Assembly: GCA_035429805.1 (NCBI GenBank)
Contig: DAOMFL010000003.1
Location: 1 to 64,000, forward strand
DNA from: JALORV01 sp035429805
GTDB taxonomy: Bacteria > Pseudomonadota > Gammaproteobacteria > Burkholderiales > Burkholderiaceae_F
DNA length: 64,000 nt
Reading direction: 5' to 3'
Shown here: piece by piece, positions 7,419 through 14,311 of the stretch
Layout of the letters: every line of letters starts with the position of its first letter
Position numbering within the stretch: the stretch's first letter is position 1
The notes under the pieces: generated by a model
The model's database searches: none
What the model was told of the DNA's origin: nothing
What the model saw: the letters and a program-made list of their open reading frames with translations, nothing else
Translations under genes and position numbers: made by a program

Positions 7419-7874
7419 ATGCATCAACCCGCACCCCGACCGATGACGCGCGCCCAGCTGATGAAGCAGCTGGCCGAGATCGCGACGCGTCCGCTGCTAC
7501 CCGGGGCGCCAGCCGTCCGCACCCCGCAGCCTGCGCCAGCAGGCGAAGATCGTGATCTCTTCGTCTGGTTCGAGAACACTTCGGCGCGCACCACGGATGG
7601 CCGTCGCGGCATCGCCGGTCTGCCGGAGTCGCTGTTGCCGTATGCGCGCGGCATGCGCGTGGCGGAGCGCCACTACGTCGAGGACCACATGCATCTGCTG
7701 TGTGCGGTCCATCTGAAGTGCCGCGGCGAGGCCGCCGAATGCATCGCGGCGCTCTACACGGCAGCACTGTCGGTGGGCACCGTTGCGTGGATCGGGACCG
7801 GCGCCCAGTACCAGCGTGCCTGGTGCGACATGTACGGAGCCCGCGCAGTCCTGCCGCGACCCGCCGCAGGCTGA
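7419..7874 (+). CDS. Hypothetical protein inside the flagellar regulatory cluster
   Basis: I do not recognise this 151-residue protein. It starts MHQPAPRPMT, with an alternative ATG at 7443. The N-terminal 45 residues are proline/alanine-rich, and a globular-looking part follows (about 46-140) with three cysteines (CAVHLKC, AECIAAL) and an aromatic end (WIGTGAQYQRAWCDMYG). No signal peptide or transmembrane segment is obvious. It is divergent from fliA, convergent with ycgR, and has a sigma-28-like sequence just upstream, so a late-class motility or chemotaxis accessory role is a reasonable guess only. Codon use resembles the neighbours, which argues that it is a real gene. Confidence 0.6.
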   Translation: MHQPAPRPMTRAQLMKQLAEIATRPLLPGAPAVRTPQPAPAGEDRDLFVWFENTSARTTDGRRGIAGLPESLLPYARGMRVAERHYVEDHMHLLCAVHLKCRGEAAECIAALYTAALSVGTVAWIGTGAQYQRAWCDMYGARAVLPRPAAG

Positions 7875-7911
7875 TTCGTCCCGGTCCGGCGCGGTTGCCC
7901 GCGGCGGCCTC

Positions 7912-8661
7912 TTACCCGCTACGCCGCGCCTCGGCCGATTCGGCCGGAAGCGCCACGGTACCGATCAGCTGTTGCAGGCCGTTGCGGACGGCCGGCGTCA
8001 TACCCACGAATTCGCAGCCGATGCGCTCGGCATCGCGCGCCCCGATCAGTGGTTCGATGTGACGCACGCGCAGTGCGACCTCGACGCTGCGGCCGCTCGA
8101 AGTCTGCAGCGCGCAGCGCTCGATGACCCGATCGACCACGAAGACCGCGCGGTCGGCCGGGCCCTGCAGCGCCAGCCCGCCGAGGCCGATGTCGCTGACC
8201 CGCAGCACGTGATGCTGGGACGATCCGGGCGCCCTGGGCACGCGGCACAGCAGGGCCGGTGTCTTCACCCGCAACGATGTGCGCCGCTGCAGCCTGAGCA
8301 TCTCGCGCGGCAGCGGCAGGCGGAACGCCGCGCCGCTCGGAGTGAGCGTCTGCGCACGGCCAATGGGGAACTGCAGCTTGACGTTGTCGACGAACCCGAC
8401 CATGACCAGCGACCCGGCGGCTGCGATCGCCTGCCGGCCCAGGGCATCGACGGTGAGATCGACGATCAGTTCGTCGGCACCCGCATGCACATCGAGCACG
8501 CTGCCGACCGCGAAGCCGGTGTCGTCGCCGTAATAGAGCGTGACGAGCAGGTGCTGGTCGCGCAACTGCCGCAGCGCCGAGACGATCTCGACGCGCGACC
8601 GCACCGTGAACGGCGCCAGCGCCGGCGACGGCGGCTCCGGGAAGGGCGACGTCATTCCCAC
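7912..8661 (-). CDS. ycgR: Flagellar brake protein YcgR (PilZ domain)
   Basis: The protein has 249 residues. The N-terminal YcgR domain (about 15-115) is followed by a PilZ domain. The first c-di-GMP motif is present as RRTSLR (126-131). The second, normally D/N-x-S-x-x-G, reads DIGLGG (157-162), so the serine is replaced by glycine. YcgR bound to c-di-GMP contacts the motor and slows rotation. The GTG at 8661 has an AAGGAG site five bases upstream, better spaced than for the ATG at 8655. The gene lies 37 bases after fliT on the same strand and is probably co-transcribed with it. The degenerate second motif may lower ligand affinity. Confidence 0.85.
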   Translation of the reverse strand: MGMTSPFPEPPSPALAPFTVRSRVEIVSALRQLRDQHLLVTLYYGDDTGFAVGSVLDVHAGADELIVDLTVDALGRQAIAAAGSLVMVGFVDNVKLQFPIGRAQTLTPSGAAFRLPLPREMLRLQRRTSLRVKTPALLCRVPRAPGSSQHHVLRVSDIGLGGLALQGPADRAVFVVDRVIERCALQTSSGRSVEVALRVRHIEPLIGARDAERIGCEFVGMTPAVRNGLQQLIGTVALPAESAEARRSG

Positions 8662-8698
8662 GGCGGCTCCTTGCTGCCTGCGCGTCGGGCAACGCGCA

Positions 8699-9034
8699 TC
8701 AGCGCTGCGCGATCCGGCTGCTGCGGCCGTTCAGCAGCGCCTCGAGCTGCTTCAGCCAGGGTTCGGACAGTTCGCGGATTTCAGCATCGTCCGCCAGCAT
8801 GGCGCGCAGCAGGGCCAGTCGCTGACGGCGTCCGATCGGCACTCCGTCGGCCGCCCCGGCCTGCTTCAGCCCGGAGATCAAGGCGCGACAGCGATCCTCC
8901 TCGCGGCTCACCTGATCCCAGTCGTCGCGTCGCGCCGCATCGAGCATGCGTCGGCTGGACGCCGCGATCGCTTCGTAGTGATGAATCGTCGACGAGCGCT
9001 CGGTGTTCGCACTCGATCCCTCATCCGGCGGCAT
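8699..9034 (-). CDS. fliT: FliT-like flagellar chaperone
   Basis: From the ATG at 9034 the protein has 111 residues, close to the usual length of about 120. A much longer reading from 9280 adds an unrelated arginine-rich segment. The body is helical (HHYEAIAASSRRMLDAARRD, then DWDQVSREEDRCRAL) and ends in a WLKQLEALLNG helix, as in FliT. FliT is the export chaperone of filament cap protein FliD. In enterics, free FliT also binds FlhC and blocks FlhD4C2, so its position divergent from flhDC fits. Family identity is low, and the call rests on helical layout, size and neighbours. Confidence 0.7.
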   Translation of the reverse strand: MPPDEGSSANTERSSTIHHYEAIAASSRRMLDAARRDDWDQVSREEDRCRALISGLKQAGAADGVPIGRRQRLALLRAMLADDAEIRELSEPWLKQLEALLNGRSSRIAQR

Positions 9035-9387
9035 CGCGTCCCTGGTTGCAGCGCCTGCAGTGTCCACGCATTCCATGTCCTGCACTGTATCGACCCGCAT
9101 CACCCGGGCATCGGCGAAGTGGACGGCCAAACATCTGTCTTTTTCTTCGGGCGTCGGCGAGCGATCTGCGCGTCGGTCGACGCGGCCGATCGCAGCGCCG
9201 TGGGGCGAGCGTGCGCCCGCTCGCGGCCGCGGCCCCGTGTAGGGCGAATTCCTACAGGCCCGCGCGAACCGCGCCGACACGTGGTCGGGCCGTGCACCGA
9301 TTCAGTTCGTCCCCGACCGTTCGCACAATGGCACCACTTCGCAACCAACCACGCCCGCCACCGCGGGCCCACGCCGGAGGGACCCAA
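9035..9387. other. Intergenic region between fliT and flhDC
   Basis: This is 353 bases without a convincing gene. It should hold the promoters for fliT-ycgR (leftward) and flhDC (rightward). The only clear structure I see is the dyad at 9238-9256. I could not pick a convincing sigma-70 pair by eye. The flhD ribosome-binding site CGGAGGGA lies at its right end. Confidence 0.6.
9238..9256. promoter_or_regulatory. Dyad upstream of flhDC, possible operator
   Basis: TGTAGG, seven bases GCGAATT, CCTACA forms a perfect 6-bp inverted repeat 130 bases before flhD. It has the size of a bacterial regulator site. The binding protein is unknown. Confidence 0.35.
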
Positions 9388-9738
9388 ATGAGCACGATCG
9401 CACCCAGCAACGAACAACTGCTCCAGGAAATCCGCGAGGTCAACCTCGCCTACCTGGTGCTGGCCCAGCACATGATCCGCGCCGATAAGGCGCAGGCGCT
9501 GTACCGCCTGGGCGTCTCCGAAGAGGTCGCGACGATCATCGACCAGCTCTCGCCGGCGCAACTGATGAAGATCGCCGGCAGCAACCAGCTGATCCTGCGC
9601 TTCCGCTTCGACGACGACATGGTGTGGAACCTGCTGACCAGCCACAGCAAGAGCAAGTCGACCGCCGCCGGCGCCGCTGTCGCGGGCCTGCACGCCAACA
9701 TTGTGATGGCCGGACAACTGGCCGACGTCACCGCCTAG
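9388..9738 (+). CDS. flhD: Flagellar master regulator subunit FlhD
   Basis: The ATG at 9388 follows GGAGGG and yields 116 residues. The core aligns with FlhD: NEQLLQEIREVNLAYLVLAQ, then ADKAQALYRLGV and the NQLILRFRFDDD strand. FlhD and FlhC form the D4C2 complex that activates middle flagellar genes with sigma-70. The protein contains no cysteine. The Cys65 of E. coli FlhD, which forms an intersubunit disulfide, is replaced by Leu70 here. The C-terminal tail is alanine/glycine-rich. flhC starts 25 bases downstream. The upstream in-frame extension of the reading frame is an antisense shadow of fliT and ycgR. Confidence 0.95.
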   Translation: MSTIAPSNEQLLQEIREVNLAYLVLAQHMIRADKAQALYRLGVSEEVATIIDQLSPAQLMKIAGSNQLILRFRFDDDMVWNLLTSHSKSKSTAAGAAVAGLHANIVMAGQLADVTA

Positions 9739-9763
9739 TCCCATCGTCACGCGGGGAGCTGCC

Positions 9764-10315
9764 ATGCGCATCAAGAGCATCGTTTCCGAGAGCCGCCAGA
9801 TCCAGCGCGCGATCGCGCTGATCAAGCTGGGCGCGCGCCTGCAGGTGCTGGAGTCCGAGACCGACCTGAGCTACGAGCGCCTGCTGCGCCTGTACAAGGA
9901 AGTCCAGGGCGAGTCCCCGGCGCGCGGCATGCTGCCGTTCTCGACCGACTGGTTCATGACCTGGCAGCCGAACATCCATTCGTCGCTGTTCCTGAACATC
10001 TACGAGTACCTGGACAAGAGCAGCGAACTGGAAGAGATCGACGCCATCATCAAGGCCTACGAGCTGTACCTCGAGCAGATCCGCGCGCAGGGGCTGGAGC
10101 CGCTGCTGTCGGTGACGCGCGCGTGGCGCCTGGTGAAATTCGTCGACGCCGGCATGGTGACGTTGACGCCCTGCTGCAAGTGCGGCGGCAAGTTCGTCAC
10201 GCACACGTTTGAACTGACGAAGGATTACATCTGCGGCCTGTGCGAGCCCCCGGCGCGCGCAGGCAAGGGCAAGGCACAGATCGCCACCGCCCCCGCGGAC
10301 GAGACCGTGCACTGA
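9764..10315 (+). CDS. flhC: Flagellar master regulator subunit FlhC
   Basis: The protein has 183 residues. The zinc site is intact, with Cys137, Cys140, Cys157 and Cys160 at exactly the E. coli positions (TPCCKCGG and YICGLC). The N-terminal DNA-contacting helices (RQIQRAIALIKLGARLQVLE) and the PFSTDWFMTWQPNIHSS segment are typical. With FlhD it binds class II flagellar promoters. The two genes are a tight operon closed by an intrinsic terminator 80 bases after the stop. FliT, the known antagonist of FlhC, is encoded divergently. Confidence 0.97.
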   Translation: MRIKSIVSESRQIQRAIALIKLGARLQVLESETDLSYERLLRLYKEVQGESPARGMLPFSTDWFMTWQPNIHSSLFLNIYEYLDKSSELEEIDAIIKAYELYLEQIRAQGLEPLLSVTRAWRLVKFVDAGMVTLTPCCKCGGKFVTHTFELTKDYICGLCEPPARAGKGKAQIATAPADETVH

Positions 10316-10397
10316 GTGCTGTCGGGCAACCGACGGGTGCCGGCGGAGGCCACGGCCGCCGGCTAGGTTCAAGTGGCATTCCTTTCCTCCGCTATTT

Positions 10398-10423
10398 GGC
10401 CCGGGCAACCGGGCCATTTTTTT
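10398..10423 (+). terminator. Intrinsic terminator of flhDC
   Basis: A perfect 7-bp stem GGCCCGG/CCGGGCC with a GCAA tetraloop is followed by ATTTTTTT. This is the textbook form on the plus strand, about 80 bases after the flhC stop. Confidence 0.92.
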
Positions 10424-10434
10424 GGCAAACGGTC

Positions 10435-10595
10435 CTCGTGTACGCGAGCCCTGCGGGCTCGCACGTGCACTCGGACCGGTTACGCGCACTGCGTGCGCGC
10501 TCAGGACTGGTGAGTCGGCTGCGCTCCGGAGCGGCCACGCGCTCCGCCGACCAACAACCGCACGGCACTCTCCCTGCCCCTCTCGCCGGGCGAGA
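10435..10595 (+). repeat. Interspersed variable-hairpin repeat, copy A
   Basis: The element begins CTCGTGTACGC, then a 6-bp stem GAGCCC/GGGCTC with a TGC loop, then GCACGTGCAC. About 45 bases later comes the shared block GTCGGCTGCGCTCCGGAG (10514 on), and the unit closes with a TCTCGCC/GGCGAGA hairpin (10581-10595). The same order of boxes is found at 38054-38199, and reversed at 10621-10836. The stem next to the GTACGC and GCACGTGC boxes differs in each copy while the boxes are kept. It contains no plausible gene. Copies A and B face each other as an inverted pair between convergent flhC and the PilZ gene. Confidence 0.8.
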
Positions 10596-10620
10596 TGGAA
10601 GAATGCACTCCTGCCTGCGC

Positions 10621-10836
10621 CCTCCTCGCCCGGCGAGGAGGGAAAGGCGATTCAGGCACTGCGGGGTGTGTCGCGGGGTGGAGTGCGCGTAGTTGTACTG
10701 CGGCGGAGCGCGCGGCCGCTCCGGCGCGCAGCCGACTGACTAGTGTTGAGCGGTTCGCGCAATGCGCGAACCGTGCCGGAGCGAGTGCACGTGCAAAGGC
10801 CGGCTTCCGCCGGCCTTTGCGTACACGAGCGACGCT
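10621..10836 (-). repeat. Interspersed variable-hairpin repeat, copy B (inverted)
   Basis: This is the reverse-oriented partner of copy A. It opens at the left with a 10-bp hairpin CCTCCTCGCC/GGCGAGGAGG, carries the shared block in reverse (10714-10736, matching A at all but a base or two), and ends with GTGCACGTGC, a perfect 10-bp stem AAAGGCCGGC/GCCGGCCTTT (10795-10818) and GCGTACACGAGCGACGCT. That last box stops 4 bases before the stop codon of the minus-strand PilZ gene, so the 10-bp stem may end or protect its mRNA. No T-run follows. Confidence 0.8.
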
Positions 10837-10839
10837 GCG

Positions 10840-11625
10840 CTACGCGTAGAGCGGTATCTCCAGCTCCCGCACCAGCGCCGCGTTGACGTAGGCATGAAGC
10901 GCAAGGCGCTCGAGGTCGCCGAGGCCGACGAACGCGACGCCGAGCGTCCTGTCGGTGGAACCGACCTCCGGCTTGCGGACCGGTCGCGCGCGCGCCTCGA
11001 TCAGGACTTCCTGGTCGGCGACGTGCACACGGAACACGACGCGGATCTCGTCGTAGAAGACAGCGAGTTCATCCTGCAGCGTGATCGCCGCGCCGGCGGT
11101 GGAGAGGTCGTGGATCAGACCCTTGGCGAAGCGGCCGTTGGCCGCCTGGCCCGGATACACCATGCACTGCAGATCGCTGCGCACGCGACGCGCGGCACGC
11201 AGGTTGCGCTTCTCGACCTGGCGCGTGCCAACCCAGCCGATGTGCAGATACGGGAACGGTGCCGTGCAGACCTTCAGCAGCGGCGCCACGAACTCGTACA
11301 CGTACTCGCCGGAGAAGCTGCGGAACCGGTACAAGCGGCCCTCGCGGATGAAGATCTGCGACTCGTCGGGCGCGGTGACCAGCAGCGACTTGCCCTCGTG
11401 CACACCGATCAGCTTGACGGTCGCCGCGGACTGCAGGCTTTCGCCGTCGAGCCACATCTTCATCTGCCGCCACGAGGCGATCTCGCGGTTCGATGCGTGG
11501 CGGTCCGCCGCCGCCATCGATCCCGATCCGACCACTGTCGGCACCGTGATCGTTCCGAGCGTCGCCGGACCGGTAGGACGGGCCAGCGTATTGAATCCGG
11601 TAGCAGTGGGTTCGGTGAGGTCCAT
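10840..11625 (-). CDS. Second YcgR-like PilZ-domain protein
   Basis: From the ATG at 11625, preceded by GGGGAAG, the protein has 261 residues. A longer reading from 11721 has no ribosome-binding site. An N-terminal YcgR-type domain (about 45-135) precedes a PilZ domain with both c-di-GMP motifs intact: RAARR (143-147) and DLSTAG (173-178). It should therefore bind c-di-GMP normally, unlike the partner at 7912, whose second motif is altered. It is divergent from cheY and convergent with flhDC. The likely role is c-di-GMP control of motility or of surface switching. The exact partner cannot be told from sequence. Confidence 0.85.
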   Translation of the reverse strand: MDLTEPTATGFNTLARPTGPATLGTITVPTVVGSGSMAAADRHASNREIASWRQMKMWLDGESLQSAATVKLIGVHEGKSLLVTAPDESQIFIREGRLYRFRSFSGEYVYEFVAPLLKVCTAPFPYLHIGWVGTRQVEKRNLRAARRVRSDLQCMVYPGQAANGRFAKGLIHDLSTAGAAITLQDELAVFYDEIRVVFRVHVADQEVLIEARARPVRKPEVGSTDRTLGVAFVGLGDLERLALHAYVNAALVRELEIPLYA

Positions 11626-11790
11626 GGCAGGCTTCCCCGCGACAGTCGACGAGTCCCAAGTTTGCGGTACTCGACGCGAGGCGGGTGCGCCGAGAACGCC
11701 GGAGTCGATCGGCCAATTCATGCGCTCGGCCGACCGCGTTCGGGTCAGCGGCCGCAGGTCGGCTCAATCCGCCGAAAAGCAGGGCTTCAG

Positions 11791-11818
11791 TCAAGGCGCG
11801 CCGGAAATCTGCCGACAT
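11791..11818 (+). promoter_or_regulatory. Possible sigma-28 promoter of cheY
   Basis: TCAAG, 15 bases, GCCGACAT, with the GCCG core kept and the spacing one base long. The start point would lie about 80 bases before cheY. It has the same form as the weak site at 7384. Confidence 0.4.
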
Positions 11819-11906
11819 CCCGGGTGTGGAACCGGAGCGGGTCCGTTGCCTTCTTGGTCCCCGCCGAGCACCGCCCTGCTTCGCGTTCCACGCCCAATTC
11901 CGACCG

Positions 11907-12389
11907 ATGGCCCAGCCCGCCGCCACCCGCTTCCTCGTCGTCGACGACTTCACGACGATGCGCCGCATCCTGCGCAACCTGCTCACGGAGCTCGGTTTTC
12001 GCCAGGTCGACGAAGCGAGCGACGGCCGCGTGGCCTTCGAAATGCTGCGCGACGGTTCGTACGACTTCGTCATCAGCGACATCAACATGCCGCGGGTCAA
12101 CGGCTACGAACTGCTGCGCCAGATCCGCGCTGATTCCAGGCTCAAGGACCTGCCGGTCCTGCTGATCACCAGCGAGGCCAGCAAGGACGAGGTACTGCAG
12201 GCGATCCGGCTCGGCGCCAACGGCACGATCCTGAAGCCGCTGACGAAGTCGTCGCTCGAGGAAAAGGTGCGCAACATCCAGTTGCGCTCGTCCGCCTGGC
12301 CTTCATCCGGAACCGCGCGCATCGCGACCGCGAACTCTGCCGGCGCGGCGCCGCGCGCGCAGACGACAGTTACACCCCGCAGCGCCTGA
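11907..12389 (+). CDS. cheY: Chemotaxis response regulator CheY
   Basis: The ATG at 11907 gives 160 residues. All catalytic positions are in place: Asp13 and Asp14, phospho-acceptor Asp58 in VISDINMP, Thr88 and Lys110 in ILKPLT. The FTTMRRILRNLLTELGF helix is characteristic of CheY itself rather than of a generic receiver. Phospho-CheY binds FliM to change the direction of rotation. It carries about 30 extra alanine/threonine-rich residues after the fold, which ordinary CheY (about 128) lacks. The rest of the che operon is not in this window. A sigma-28-like promoter may lie at 11791. An upstream extension of the frame to 11685 is not supported. Confidence 0.9.
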   Translation: MAQPAATRFLVVDDFTTMRRILRNLLTELGFRQVDEASDGRVAFEMLRDGSYDFVISDINMPRVNGYELLRQIRADSRLKDLPVLLITSEASKDEVLQAIRLGANGTILKPLTKSSLEEKVRNIQLRSSAWPSSGTARIATANSAGAAPRAQTTVTPRSA

Positions 12390-12445
12390 CGGCTCCCGGT
12401 TCGACCGCACCGATACAATCGGCGCGAACGGGACCAGGAGCAAAC

Positions 12446-12844
12446 ATGAGTTCGGAAACAGGGCTGGCCCGCGTGGGGCTCGCCACATTGGCGCTGCTGC
12501 TCGCGGCCTGCGCGCCGGACGCCTGGCAGAACTACAAGGCGACCGGCTTCAACGACTACCTGAACGTCGTGCAGCAGAACTGCCAGCCGCTGTGGATCGG
12601 CGGCAACCTGATGCGGTCGATCGACGCGTCGGCCTGGCAGGGTCAGGGCGGCGGATTCGACCAGTGGCTCGATGCCACGTCGCGCCTGTACTACAACCGC
12701 ATGACGCCAGCCGAATACCGCAACTCGGTGCAGACACTCGTGATGAGCACAAGCGACTCACGCACCAATCAGTCGATCGACTGCATCGTCGCGCAGCTTC
12801 CGCCGGATCGGCCGCGACAGCCGCCTGGCGGCATCGTGCGCTAG
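12446..12844 (+). CDS. Small lipoprotein, unknown function
   Basis: The protein has 132 residues with a clean lipoprotein signal: MSSETGLARVGLATLALLLAACA, lipobox LAAC with the lipidated cysteine near residue 22. The start follows an AGGAG site. The mature part is polar, has three tryptophans, a DQWLDATSRLYYNRM stretch and a cysteine pair (Cys46 and one near residue 113) that could form a disulfide. It ends in a proline/arginine-rich tail. I do not recognise the family. It lies 56 bases after cheY and converges on the aldo-keto reductase, so it stands alone. Confidence 0.7.
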   Translation: MSSETGLARVGLATLALLLAACAPDAWQNYKATGFNDYLNVVQQNCQPLWIGGNLMRSIDASAWQGQGGGFDQWLDATSRLYYNRMTPAEYRNSVQTLVMSTSDSRTNQSIDCIVAQLPPDRPRQPPGGIVR

Positions 12845-12864
12845 GTCGGAGTCCGCGCCCGCAC

Positions 12865-13893
12865 TCAGCTGTGGCCCAGCACCGGGTGCGGCCGATACGG
12901 CGCCTCCAGCCCGGCGCATTCTTCCGAAGACAGCGTCAGGTCGAGTGCCTTGACCGCCTCCTCCAGCTGCCACACCTGACTTGCACCGACGATCGGCGCC
13001 GTGACCCCGGGCCGTGACAGCAGCCATGCGTACGCCAGCGTCGCGTTCGACACCCCCCTTTTTGGCGCCAGCGCCCTGACCGCGTCCTGCACCGCGAAGT
13101 CGGCATCGCTGTAGTAGAGCTTCAGCGCGATATCGTCGGTGCGCGCACGCGCCGTCGCGCCGGCACTGCGGTCGTCACGGGCGCGGTTGCCTGCCAGGAA
13201 GCCACGCGCGAGCGGGCTCCAGGGAAGCAGGCCGACGCCCTGGTCCCGACACAGCGGAACCATCTCGCGCTCTTCCTCGCGGTACGCGAGGTTGTAGTGA
13301 TTCTGCATCGACACGAAGCGCGTCCAGCCGTGCCGCTCCGCGGCGTGCTGCATCTTGGCGAACTGCCACGCCCACATGCTGGAGGCGCCGATGTAGCGCA
13401 CCTTGCCTGCGCGGACCAGATCGTTCAGCGCCTCCATCGTCTCTTCGACCGGCGTGGCGGGGTCGTAGCGATGGATCTGGTAGAGGTCGATGTAGTCGGC
13501 GCCGAGGCGCTTGAGGCTTGCATCCGCAGCCGCGAAGACGCGCTTGCGTGAGAGCCCGCTTGCGTTCGGTCTGTGCGCCGGCTTCGGACCCGGGTCGTTG
13601 CCGCCCTTGAACGCCAGGTCGACCGGGTAAAAGAGCTTCGTTGCAATGACGACCTCGTCGCGCGGCGCCATTTCGCGCAGCAGCCGGCCGGTGATTTCCT
13701 CCGACAGCCCCGCCGAGTACATGTCGGCGGTGTCGAAGACGTTGATGCCGAGCTCGAACGCACGCCGCACGATCGGCCGCGCCGCAGCTTCGTCGAGCAC
13801 CCAAGGGCGCCAGGCCGGTGTGCCGAAGGTCATCATGCCGAGGGCAATGCGCGAGACGCTGAGTCCGCTCGCGCCAAGACGGGCGTACTGCAT
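12865..13893 (-). CDS. Aldo/keto reductase
   Basis: A 342-residue NADPH-dependent oxidoreductase of the AKR superfamily (TIM barrel). The catalytic tetrad is visible: Asp in FDTADMY, Tyr of the same motif, Lys in IATKLF and His in YQIHRYD. The C-terminal cofactor segment PIVGASQ is present. The length and the GMMTFG start resemble the YajO/PhyA-like group that reduces aldehydes and ketones. The substrate cannot be named. It starts 4 bases after the stop of the coiled-coil gene at 13898 on the same strand, so the two are probably one transcript. Confidence 0.9.
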   Translation of the reverse strand: MQYARLGASGLSVSRIALGMMTFGTPAWRPWVLDEAAARPIVRRAFELGINVFDTADMYSAGLSEEITGRLLREMAPRDEVVIATKLFYPVDLAFKGGNDPGPKPAHRPNASGLSRKRVFAAADASLKRLGADYIDLYQIHRYDPATPVEETMEALNDLVRAGKVRYIGASSMWAWQFAKMQHAAERHGWTRFVSMQNHYNLAYREEEREMVPLCRDQGVGLLPWSPLARGFLAGNRARDDRSAGATARARTDDIALKLYYSDADFAVQDAVRALAPKRGVSNATLAYAWLLSRPGVTAPIVGASQVWQLEEAVKALDLTLSSEECAGLEAPYRPHPVLGHS

Positions 13894-13897
13894 CGCG

Positions 13898-14194
13898 TCA
13901 GCCGAGCCCGAGGAGGCGCGCGATGCGCGCCAGGTAGTCGGACCCTTTCAAGGCGTCGGCCACGACCTCGTCGGACACGGCTGCAAGCCGGTTCCGCACC
14001 CCGTGCAGCCCTTCGTGCACCTCGCCGTGGGATAGGTCGGGCGCGGCCAGCGCCTGCCGCAGTTGTTCGACTTCCATGCGCAGCGTGTCGACGCTGGCGC
14101 CGCCTTCGCGCACGCGGGAAAGGTCGCGTTCGAGCTGCTCGACCAACTGAGCGACTTCATCGAGGTTCACGCGCGGTGATCCACTGCTGTTCAT
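13898..14194 (-). CDS. Small helical protein, unknown function
   Basis: The protein has 98 residues with a strong GGAGG site eight bases before the ATG. The sequence is charged and helical with heptad-like leucines (LDEVAQLVEQLERDLSRV, then LRMEVEQLRQALA), so a coiled coil is likely over residues 10-50. A second helical region ends in YLARIARLLGLG. No signal or transmembrane segment is seen, and I do not recognise the family. It precedes the aldo/keto reductase in the same transcript and faces away from the permease gene at 14312. Confidence 0.6.
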   Translation of the reverse strand: MNSSGSPRVNLDEVAQLVEQLERDLSRVREGGASVDTLRMEVEQLRQALAAPDLSHGEVHEGLHGVRNRLAAVSDEVVADALKGSDYLARIARLLGLG

Positions 14195-14311
14195 GCCGAC
14201 GTCCTCCGACAGACGGAAATGAGTCTACCCCGCACGCGCCCGGCCCTCTCTCGAAGGCATCAACACGACGCGGCCGGCGCATAATGGCCCTGGCCTGGGC
14301 GCTCAAGCCGG

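Noticed and set aside
9035..9280. An N-terminal extension of FliT to 193 residues
   Set aside because: The added part is arginine-rich and unlike FliT. The ATG at 9034 gives the family length.
10240..10849. Several open frames of 80-150 residues after flhC
   Set aside because: They run through the flhDC terminator and the inverted repeat pair, and change character at every hairpin. No ribosome-binding site fits.
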